Shown here: one piece after another, positions 1 to 3,690 of the stretch | Layout of the letters: every line of letters starts with the position of its first letter | Numbering within the stretch: the first letter of the stretch is position 1 | NCBI GenBank assembly: GCA_020444005.1 | Contig: JAHLLU010000105.1 | Coordinates: forward strand, 1-7,041 | DNA from: an archaeon | GTDB taxonomy: Archaea; Thermoproteota; Bathyarchaeia; TCS64 | Reading direction: 5' to 3' | Length of the DNA: 7,041 nucleotides | Notes under the pieces: generated by a model | What the model saw: the letters and a program-made list of their open reading frames with translations, nothing else | What the model was told of the DNA's origin: nothing | The model's database searches: none | Made by a program: the position numbers and the translations under genes

Positions 1-71
1 ACTGGGAGCTTGAGATGCCTGTCGCGGCGCTTGAACTCGACGTAGAATTACTCTTTAAAAATATCAAGTAG
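1..71 (+). CDS. C-terminal end of an unidentified protein (5' truncated)
   Basis: Reading frame 3 is open from the window edge to a TAG at 69-71 and gives 22 residues, beginning WELEMPVAALELD and ending FKNIK. The composition is ordinary for a protein C-terminus, with alternating acidic and hydrophobic residues. The stop directly abuts the stop codon of the minus-strand gene beginning at base 72, which is the usual compact tail-to-tail arrangement and supports both reading frames. The other two plus frames contain stops within this stretch. Too little is present to name the protein, and a chance open frame of this length cannot be excluded. Confidence 0.5.
   Translation, partial: WELEMPVAALELDVELLFKNIK
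57..61 (-). terminator. Short U-rich termination signal after the coiled-coil gene
   Basis: On the minus strand a T5 run lies about 10 bp past the stop codon of the coiled-coil gene, inside the end of the convergent plus-strand gene. Archaeal RNA polymerase can stop at short U tracts without a hairpin. This is a weak example and an inference from position. Confidence 0.3.
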
Positions 72-359
72 CTATGAGGGGAACAAGTCCTTCTCTAGCT
101 GCTGTTTTTCTTTATTCAATTTTTCTATCCTGTTCTGGTATTTGGAAAGCGTATCCCTGTAACGTTGTATCAGGTCCTCCATCTCGTCACTGTTTCGACG
201 CAACTCTATCATACTGTCGAGATTCTCTGGAGTACCAATTCGTACATGACGACTTCCTATGGTACCTGATTCAAGAGTCTTGAGATTCTTCTGCAGCTCC
301 ATATACTTTGGATCATTCTCCAAGCTATGAAGACGTTTCTCGATCTCCATGATACGCAT
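72..359 (-). CDS. Small charged coiled-coil protein of unknown function
   Basis: The protein is 95 residues if it starts at the ATG at 359 (MRIMEIEKRL). It is highly charged. Residues about 1-31 and 47-92 are heptad-like helices rich in Leu, Ile, Glu, Lys and Arg, separated by a Gly/Thr-containing stretch (SGTIGSRHVRIGTPEN), so an antiparallel or hairpin coiled coil is likely. It has no membrane segment, no cysteine and no recognised catalytic motif. The frame is open upstream to an ATG at 464, but that extension would overlap the divergent gene starting at 433, and the helix begins only at the ATG at 359. A GTG at 384 is a further in-frame option. It diverges from the zinc-ribbon gene across about 70 bp. 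I do not recognise the family; the function is unknown. Confidence 0.65.
   Translation of the reverse strand: MRIMEIEKRLHSLENDPKYMELQKNLKTLESGTIGSRHVRIGTPENLDSMIELRRNSDEMEDLIQRYRDTLSKYQNRIEKLNKEKQQLEKDLFPS
103..126 (+). terminator. U-rich tract after the truncated plus-strand gene
   Basis: The plus strand carries two T5 runs in a pyrimidine-rich stretch 30-55 bp past the stop at 69-71, within the 3' end of the opposing coding region. Its position fits an archaeal U-tract terminator for the left-hand gene. The same bases encode Lys/Glu-rich sequence on the other strand, so the T runs may be a by-product of that coding. Confidence 0.3.
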
Positions 360-388
360 AAGACTTGATCTTCGGGTAGAACTCACAA

Positions 389-398
389 TACAATATAC
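389..398 (-). promoter_or_regulatory. Candidate TATA box for the coiled-coil gene
   Basis: On the minus strand this reads GTATATTGTA. Its centre is about 35 bp upstream of the ATG at 359, which would give a leader of roughly 8-10 nt. It lies in the divergent gap shared with the zinc-ribbon gene. No mapped transcript start is available. Confidence 0.35.
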
Positions 399-410
399 GT
401 CATCCCCGGA

Positions 411-418
411 TATATATC
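411..418 (+). promoter_or_regulatory. TATATATC element in the divergent gap
   Basis: This is the strongest TATA-like string before the zinc-ribbon gene. It is centred only about 19 bp before the ATG at 433 but about 49 bp before the alternative ATG at 463. If it is the real TATA box, transcription would begin near 440 and translation would use 463. If the weaker AATATAC at 392-398 is used, the ATG at 433 fits. This element therefore bears directly on the start-codon choice. Confidence 0.35.
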
Positions 419-432
419 CACGCCCCGAAACC

Positions 433-783
433 ATGGAAAAACGTAAAAAGACAGCACCATTCATGGGGTTTATGGCTCTACACTACGATTTCCCATACAC
501 CGCAAGCCAACTCTACTGTAAAACATGCAAAAAGGTAACCACACACAACTGGAACGCAGTAGAATACACGTGCAGCGTATGTGGAAGGACATGGGACGAG
601 GAACTCCTCAGGGTCAGCCTAAAACAAGACCAGTATGGAAAACTCTACTACGAGTGCATCCGAAACAGCGACAGACCCGTAAATAGCAGCACATACCCAT
701 CAACCAAACATGAGACACTGGAAGCATGCCTAGAATGGTTCAACAACCAAGTAGAGACCCTCAGAGAAACAATCGAGGAATAA
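433..783 (+). CDS. Zinc-ribbon protein of unknown function
   Basis: The product is 116 residues from the ATG at 433. Residues 29-50 form a four-cysteine zinc ribbon: CKTC (Cys29, Cys32), a 14-residue spacer, then CSVCG (Cys47, Cys50), followed by RTWDEELL. Upstream is a Lys/Arg-rich N-terminus (MEKRKKTAPF). Downstream is a Tyr-rich strand region (KLYYECI) and a C-terminal acidic helix (LEACLEWFNNQVETLRETIEE, about 96-116). A zinc ribbon of this kind usually binds nucleic acid or a protein partner, but nothing here says which. The ATG at 463 would remove 10 residues without touching the ribbon. No clear Shine-Dalgarno site precedes either start. The next plus-strand gene follows after 42 bp with its own promoter, so the two need not be an operon. 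Confidence 0.75.
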   Translation: MEKRKKTAPFMGFMALHYDFPYTASQLYCKTCKKVTTHNWNAVEYTCSVCGRTWDEELLRVSLKQDQYGKLYYECIRNSDRPVNSSTYPSTKHETLEACLEWFNNQVETLRETIEE

Positions 784-793
784 TCCTCTATGG

Positions 794-800
794 TTTTATA
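794..800 (+). promoter_or_regulatory. TATA box of a leaderless promoter
   Basis: TTTTATA is centred about 29 bp before the ATG at 826, the spacing expected when the archaeal transcript begins at or next to the start codon. There is no Shine-Dalgarno motif before that ATG, which agrees with leaderless translation. Confidence 0.6.
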
Positions 801-825
801 GTAGACTGAAAACCCAATTATTGGG

Positions 826-1035
826 ATGAGGTCCGAGACAACCAAACGGAACGATTCCAAAAGAAACCAAGCCATCATGTATCTATTAGGCTTCAGCATC
901 CTAGTCTACTTCGCATTAATCTCCTCAGATAACCTATTCCAAGGCATCTGTCTGCTTCTCTGCTACATTCCCTTGTTCTTGTTTGCACGGTATCTGCGAC
1001 GCTATGGTGGAATGGGCTGGAGTTGGCCAAACTAG
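826..1035 (+). CDS. Small two-helix membrane protein, unknown function
   Basis: The protein has 69 residues. A basic, hydrophilic N-terminus (RSETTKRNDSKRNQ) precedes one hydrophobic helix at about 17-34 and a second at about 37-55, joined by a short turn (SDNLF). The C-terminus is Arg-rich, then ends GGMGWSWPN. The basic residues on both sides suggest both ends are cytoplasmic, forming a helical hairpin. The well-placed leaderless promoter supports this start and argues that the gene is real despite its size. No family is recognised. It could be an accessory subunit of a membrane complex, but no partner is visible in the window. Confidence 0.65.
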   Translation: MRSETTKRNDSKRNQAIMYLLGFSILVYFALISSDNLFQGICLLLCYIPLFLFARYLRRYGGMGWSWPN

Positions 1036-1093
1036 CGAAAAGCTCGTTGTCACAATTAATGGATTAACCGAGATGCAGGGCGAGAACCTGATA

Positions 1094-1191
1094 GGGGGTA
1101 TCCAATACTACCCCCCTGGGCATACGCACCTAATCACGGCGCTTACTACCCCCGAGAATGGCGGCTAACAGGGAGGAGGGGGGTGGGGGTA
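1094..1191. repeat. Repeated TACTACCCCC with two matching GGGGGTA tracts
   Basis: TACTACCCCC occurs at 1106-1115 and again at 1144-1153. GGGGGTA occurs at 1094-1100 and 1185-1191. The first GGGGGTA can pair with 1109-1115 across an 8-nt loop to give a perfect 7-bp hairpin. The second can pair with 1147-1153. Because both C-tracts are identical, either G-tract can pair with either C-tract, so alternative folds exclude each other. The right-hand G-tract sits in a longer G-rich run (1171-1189) that could also form a two-tier G-quadruplex. The function is unknown. Confidence 0.6.
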
Positions 1192-1204
1192 ACGCGAAAC
1201 GCGT
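1192..1204. repeat. Perfect ACGCG/CGCGT hairpin
   Basis: ACGCG at 1192-1196 and CGCGT at 1200-1204 are perfect inverted repeats separated by AAA. The hairpin directly follows the second GGGGGTA tract and could stack on that stem. It is not followed by a T run on either strand close by, so it is not a normal bacterial-type terminator. Confidence 0.5.
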
Positions 1205-1267
1205 AAAACCAAGTCTCTCCAAGTGAAATAAGCCCTGAAACGGCTCTGATTGGGTCTCTAATGGTGT

Positions 1268-1274
1268 AAAAAAA
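1268..1274 (-). terminator. U-tract terminator of the aminotransferase gene
   Basis: On the minus strand a run of seven T residues, preceded by ACCGG, lies about 20 bp past the stop codon at 1294-1296. This is the typical form and place of an archaeal intrinsic terminator. Confidence 0.55.
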
Positions 1275-1293
1275 CCGGTATGGTAACGGGTTA

Positions 1294-2358
1294 TTAAGAT
1301 ACTACTTCACCGAGAGCCTCAAGCATCTCAGTGATGTACTCGTCTGGAATCCAGCCCATGTTACCTATCCTGAAGGTCTGCTCCTTTAAGGCACCATAGC
1401 CTTGGGCAAGCTCAAAGTCTTTTTCGCGCATTGCCTTGTAGACTTCTGGTCCACTCATGCCCTCCGGTGCTTTGATACAGCTTACTGTGGGGCTCTCATA
1501 GCCCTTGTGTGGATAGGTGTCCAAGCCGTGCTTATTGATACCCGTCCTTATGGCGGTGTTCCGCTTCTTGTAGAGATCAAAGTACTTGTATTTACCACCC
1601 ATCTCATCAACCATCTTCAAAGCAGTGTTCAAACCGGCGATCTGGGGGATAGTGCTTGTCATTGGTGTGCCCTTGCCTGATGCATGGTTTTTCTCCCAGA
1701 CCATCAAGTCAAAGTACCAGCCCTTGTTCAGCATATCCTTGGAAACATCCAGTGCTCGTTTACTCACTGAGCCTACTCCGATACCCGGTGGTACGCCAAA
1801 GCATTTCTGGCTACTGCTGAAACAGATATCGATACCCCATTCATCCACCTTGATGTCTGCGCCGCCCATACTGCTAACCGCATCCACGAAAACAAGCTTA
1901 CCATGATCCCTGCAAACCTCAGTAAGCTTTGGCAAGTCATTAATGAGTCCAGTGCTGGTCTCATTATGGGTTATAGCCACAGCCTCAATGTCTGGTGCAG
2001 CGGCTAAGGCTTGCTCGATCATCTCAGGGTGAACGGGCTCACCCAGCTCTGTGGTGATCCTTATCACTTCTCGTCCATTAGCTACGCCCACCTCGGCGAA
2101 GCGTTGACCAAAGCTACCGTTTACACATACTAGAATCTTTTTTCTGACGCAGTTGAGGACTGATGCCTCCATGAACCCGGTGCCTGTGCTGCTGAATAGG
2201 TAGACGCTGTTCTCTGTTTCGAGGAACCGTTGGAGTTGTTCAACGGTCTCGTAGTGTATTGTCTTGTATTCTTGGCTCCTGTGGCTTACCATCTGCATTC
2301 CCATGGTCTTAAGGACTTCTGGGTAGCATGCCACTGGTCCGACTGTAAATAGCTTCAT
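1294..2358 (-). CDS. Class V PLP aminotransferase (alanine-glyoxylate/serine-pyruvate type)
   Basis: The 354-residue protein is a full-length fold-type I PLP enzyme that moves an amino group between an amino acid (such as serine or alanine) and a 2-oxoacid such as glyoxylate or pyruvate; the exact substrates cannot be read from sequence. Visible landmarks are the N-terminal FTVGPVACYPEVL, the cofactor-binding STGTGFMEA (57-65), the family-typical THNETSTG (130-137), VDAVSSMGG with Asp159 expected to contact the pyridine nitrogen, SSSQKCFGVPPG with Lys185 as the Schiff-base lysine, and FRIGNMG with Arg330 in the place that binds the substrate carboxylate. Cysteine desulfurases belong to the same class, but the HNETSTG motif and the lack of a desulfurase cysteine loop favour an aminotransferase. 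The ATG at 2358 is leaderless with a TATA box centred about 26 bp upstream. It is divergent from the winged-helix gene at 2410. Some archaeal relatives serve in serine/glycine metabolism. Confidence 0.9.
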   Translation of the reverse strand: MKLFTVGPVACYPEVLKTMGMQMVSHRSQEYKTIHYETVEQLQRFLETENSVYLFSSTGTGFMEASVLNCVRKKILVCVNGSFGQRFAEVGVANGREVIRITTELGEPVHPEMIEQALAAAPDIEAVAITHNETSTGLINDLPKLTEVCRDHGKLVFVDAVSSMGGADIKVDEWGIDICFSSSQKCFGVPPGIGVGSVSKRALDVSKDMLNKGWYFDLMVWEKNHASGKGTPMTSTIPQIAGLNTALKMVDEMGGKYKYFDLYKKRNTAIRTGINKHGLDTYPHKGYESPTVSCIKAPEGMSGPEVYKAMREKDFELAQGYGALKEQTFRIGNMGWIPDEYITEMLEALGEVVS

Positions 2359-2375
2359 GGTAGGGAATCTATGCG

Positions 2376-2390
2376 TTTAAGATAAAAACC
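2376..2390. promoter_or_regulatory. Shared AT-rich box of a divergent leaderless promoter
   Basis: The stretch reads TTTAAGATAAAAACC on the plus strand and GGTTTTTATCTTAAA on the minus strand. Its centre, near 2384, is 26 bp from the minus-strand ATG at 2358 and 26 bp from the plus-strand ATG at 2410, so the same bases can serve as a TATA box for both genes. Neither gene has a Shine-Dalgarno motif, which fits leaderless transcripts in both directions. Confidence 0.55.
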
Positions 2391-2409
2391 TGTACCCTAT
2401 GATATTCTC

Positions 2410-2637
2410 ATGGCATCTGACAGATTTGAGGACGATGAAGCAGTACAGGCAATACTAAGCATACTACGTGAAGCAGGGGAACCAGTCACAACCAGAGAAG
2501 TAGGTGAAGCAATGCAGAAACGCCAACTACGGTGCCCAGACACTACAATTGTCTTCCTGAACAGGCTAAGAAAACGAGAAATCATCCACGGTGAGCGAAG
2601 TAAGGAAAGACGCGGCTGGATCTGGTGGATCGATTAG
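2410..2637 (+). CDS. Small winged-helix DNA-binding protein
   Basis: The 75-residue protein matches a single winged helix-turn-helix domain. Helix 1 is about 9-22 (DDEAVQAILSILREAG), helix 2 about 27-36 (TTREVGEAMQ), and recognition helix 3 about 43-56 (PDTTIVFLNRLRKR). It ends in a basic beta-wing (IIHGERSKERRGWIWWID). There is no effector domain, so it is probably a dimeric repressor or activator, or a nucleoid-like factor. The ATG at 2410 has no ribosome-binding site and sits 26 bp from the shared AT-rich box, so it is likely leaderless. The gene diverges from the aminotransferase gene across 51 bp, and binding there could control both. Its TAG overlaps the TAA of the opposing DsrH-like gene at 2634-2637. 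Confidence 0.75.
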   Translation: MASDRFEDDEAVQAILSILREAGEPVTTREVGEAMQKRQLRCPDTTIVFLNRLRKREIIHGERSKERRGWIWWID

Positions 2638-2909
2638 ATCCATGTAAATGTGCGTTCACATTTCTCTAAAAGTTCGATGAATTCCTCGTAGCCGATTGCT
2701 TTTATCTCGTCTCGTGGGCTATCAAACTCTGTCTCAAAGGTATACAGTTTAGCGAACTCTAGTTCCTTCAATACGTCGCCACGGCTCAAGTGGTGTGTGC
2801 CTCTTCCCATGAATAGCATGTGTATCTCTGAGCCGTCCTTGTAGAGTTCTTTTGCTAGTTTGAACGCGGTCTCGGAGTGGGCTCTGCTAATCAAGATTAT
2901 GGTGTTCAT
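2634..2909 (-). CDS. DsrH/TusB-like sulfur-relay subunit
   Basis: This 91-residue protein starts with a beta strand and helix (NTIILISRAHSETAFKLAKELYKDG), followed by a second strand (IHMLFMG). It closes with GYEEFIELLEKCERTFTWI, which resembles the y-x-x-F-x-x-L-x-x-K...W ending of DsrH/TusB proteins, and its length matches theirs at about 95 residues. DsrH is a subunit of the DsrE2F2H2 hexamer (TusBCD in Escherichia coli). The cysteine found near residue 20 in sulfur-oxidiser DsrH proteins is absent; the only cysteine is Cys84. The ATG has the best ribosome-binding site of the cassette. It is the last gene of the three, 10 bp after the DsrF-like gene. Assignment rests on the tail motif, size and gene order, so the exact subfamily is less certain than the fold. 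Confidence 0.75.
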   Translation of the reverse strand: MNTIILISRAHSETAFKLAKELYKDGSEIHMLFMGRGTHHLSRGDVLKELEFAKLYTFETEFDSPRDEIKAIGYEEFIELLEKCERTFTWI

Positions 2910-2916
2910 CTTTTTT

Positions 2917-2921
2917 CTCCT
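2917..2921 (-). promoter_or_regulatory. Shine-Dalgarno site of the DsrH-like gene
   Basis: AGGAG on the minus strand lies 7 nt before the ATG at 2909. It overlaps the TAG stop of the DsrF-like gene (2920-2922), so a ribosome finishing one gene is placed at the next start. This supports the ATG at 2909 and co-translation. Confidence 0.7.
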
Positions 2922-3273
2922 AGAAGCTCGTAATTATTGTGCATTTTTTCGCCATCTCCGCTAACTCATCTGCGTCAATCACCGTTACATCGACGCTGGA
3001 TTCAAGGTCATCAAGAGAAATTTCATGCTCTTGAAGAGACTCCTCCAACGCGTAGACTCCCGCCATATCCGAGACCACCATCAAATAGTCCTTGAGGTTG
3101 TTCTTGTAGAGGCTATCCGGGAGCAGTATCTCTACGCCGTTGTCCACGAAGACCATTATGGGCATATAGTCCATTCCCATCATGGCTGCGCTGAGTCTGA
3201 GACCCTCTTCAACCCTGCTTCCGGGTATGAGGCGTTTCCGCATAATCAACATAGTTTCACCCATGGCAGTCAC
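2920..3273 (-). CDS. DsrF/TusC-like sulfur-relay subunit
   Basis: The 117-residue product has a first strand (ETMLIMRKRLIPG), then SRVEEGLRLSAAMMGMD and PIMVFVDNGVEILLPDS. This is the pattern of DsrF/TusC proteins, where an EGL helix is followed by a strand ending in a D/N-G-V-x-x-L loop. Residues 60-90 (LKDYLMVVSDMAGVYALEESLQEHEIS) and the C-terminal strand ending in TIITSF complete a Rossmann-like DsrE fold. There is no cysteine at the DsrE active-site position, and the only one is Cys111 near the end, so a structural rather than sulfur-carrying role is likely. The start is a GTG at 3273 that overlaps the upstream TGA (GTGA). An ATG at 3264 removes three residues and is nearly as plausible. 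A GGAG-containing purine run lies rather far upstream (3287-3296), so translational coupling is expected. Confidence 0.75.
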   Translation of the reverse strand: MTAMGETMLIMRKRLIPGSRVEEGLRLSAAMMGMDYMPIMVFVDNGVEILLPDSLYKNNLKDYLMVVSDMAGVYALEESLQEHEISLDDLESSVDVTVIDADELAEMAKKCTIITSF

Positions 3274-3566
3274 CCTAGGAACAGTGTCCTCTCCTTTTCT
3301 TCTATTAGCATCACCATCTCAGCCATACTGGTCATTCTGGCCCCGGGTATCAGGTCTTTTTCCTCGATTCCGAGGTATGTACACGTGGTTTGGCATGCTA
3401 GCATCTCTACGTCTAGCTCTGTGAGCATGGGGTACTGGGTTAGGAGCTTGACTGATTCCTCGTTGAAGAAGATTACAACCTCGTGTCCCCGGTCTTTGGC
3501 TGCCCTGACCATTCCCATCAAATGTACCAGTATTCTTGGGCTTGATACGGCGAATAATATGTTCAA
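3270..3566 (-). CDS. DsrE-family sulfur-carrier subunit
   Basis: This is a 98-residue DsrE-fold protein. A first strand (NILFAVSSP) is followed by a helix, a second strand HEVVIFF, then LDVEMLACQTTCTYLGI and an ending ERTLFLG. Cys58 lies eight residues before a glycine, as does the catalytic cysteine of TusD/DsrE (C-x7-G), so it is the expected persulfide-carrying residue. A second cysteine four residues on (Cys62) is facing and could form a disulfide with it. The section from ACQ to LFLG also resembles the C-terminal part of DsrE2-type proteins (COG2210-like). The start is TTG at 3566: no ATG or GTG lies upstream before an in-frame stop, and the first ATG inside would delete the essential first strand. 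It leads the three-gene cassette and overlaps the next gene by 4 bp. Confidence 0.8.
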   Translation of the reverse strand: MNILFAVSSPRILVHLMGMVRAAKDRGHEVVIFFNEESVKLLTQYPMLTELDVEMLACQTTCTYLGIEEKDLIPGARMTSMAEMVMLIEEKERTLFLG

Positions 3567-3592
3567 ACTAACAACTAGGCGGGTTATATGGC

Positions 3593-3606
3593 TAAATATT
3601 TTCCCT
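3593..3606 (-). promoter_or_regulatory. BRE/TATA promoter of the DsrE-like cassette
   Basis: On the minus strand this reads AGGGAAAATATTTA. The purine-rich GGGAAA fits a transcription factor B recognition element just upstream of the TATA-like ATATTTA. The TATA centre is about 30 bp before the TTG start at 3566, so the transcript should start within a few bases of the codon. No Shine-Dalgarno site is present. Confidence 0.55.
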
Positions 3607-3641
3607 GTTCAACAACTTAGAACAATAAACACGGGGTGTTC
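3606..3641. promoter_or_regulatory. Half-site cluster TGTTC/GAACA between divergent genes (possible operator)
   Basis: TGTTC occurs at 3606-3610 and 3637-3641, and GAACA at 3620-3624. The first and second form a 5-bp inverted repeat with a 9-nt spacer; the second and third form one with a 12-nt spacer. The two TGTTCAA copies are 31 bp apart, about three helical turns. A further perfect inverted repeat AACAC-GGG-GTGTT lies at 3628-3640. The cluster lies between the promoter of the DsrE-like cassette and that of the propeller gene, where a regulator could govern both. No bound protein is known. Confidence 0.4.
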
Positions 3642-3651
3642 AATTCCCTAG

Positions 3652-3659
3652 GATTATAT
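3652..3659 (+). promoter_or_regulatory. Candidate TATA box of the beta-propeller gene
   Basis: GATTATAT is centred about 35 bp before the ATG at 3691, implying a leader of roughly 8-10 nt. A second candidate, ATAATATC at 3668-3675, is closer and would fit the alternative ATG at 3706. The weak purine run AAAAGAG just before 3691 could act as a poor ribosome-binding site. Confidence 0.45.
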
Positions 3660-3690
3660 CAACTCACATAATATCGTTATTTGAAAAGAG

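Larger units (their letters stand above)
1036..1293. other. 258-bp noncoding gap between convergent genes
   Basis: Neither strand has a convincing coding region here. The only sizeable open frame overlaps the preceding gene and lacks protein-like composition. The gap contains paired C-rich and G-rich tracts (1094-1191), a perfect short hairpin (1192-1204), a possible AGCC/GGCT stem near 1230-1245 and a U-tract terminator for the minus-strand aminotransferase gene. I looked for tRNA, 5S rRNA, SRP RNA, RNase P RNA and C/D-box signatures and recognised none. The length is generous compared with the other tail-to-tail junctions in this window, which are 0-18 bp, so a small RNA gene is possible. 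Confidence 0.5.

Noticed and set aside
983..1168. Plus-strand open frame of 61 codons overlapping the end of the two-helix membrane protein gene
   Set aside because: It overlaps a better-supported gene, has no promoter or ribosome-binding site, and its sequence over the C-rich tracts is not protein-like.
1036..1293. tRNA, RNase P RNA, SRP RNA or replication-origin boxes in the large gap
   Set aside because: No TTCRANY-type T-loop, conserved RNase P or SRP core, or mini-ORB-like TTCCA...GGAAAC element was found; only generic stems and G/C tracts are visible.
1586..1906. Plus-strand open frame of 106 codons opposite the aminotransferase
   Set aside because: It is antisense to a clear full-length enzyme and is rich in Pro, Ser and Thr, as expected from a shadow frame.
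1294..2358. Aminotransferase as a cysteine desulfurase feeding the nearby sulfur-relay proteins
   Set aside because: The class fits, but the HNETSTG motif, the alanine-glyoxylate-type spacing around Lys185 and the absence of a desulfurase cysteine loop point to an aminotransferase.
3025..3651. Plus-strand open frame of 208 codons opposite the DsrE/DsrF-like genes
   Set aside because: It is long but antisense to two genes with recognisable family motifs. It lacks a promoter and has low-complexity His/Ser/Ile-rich composition.
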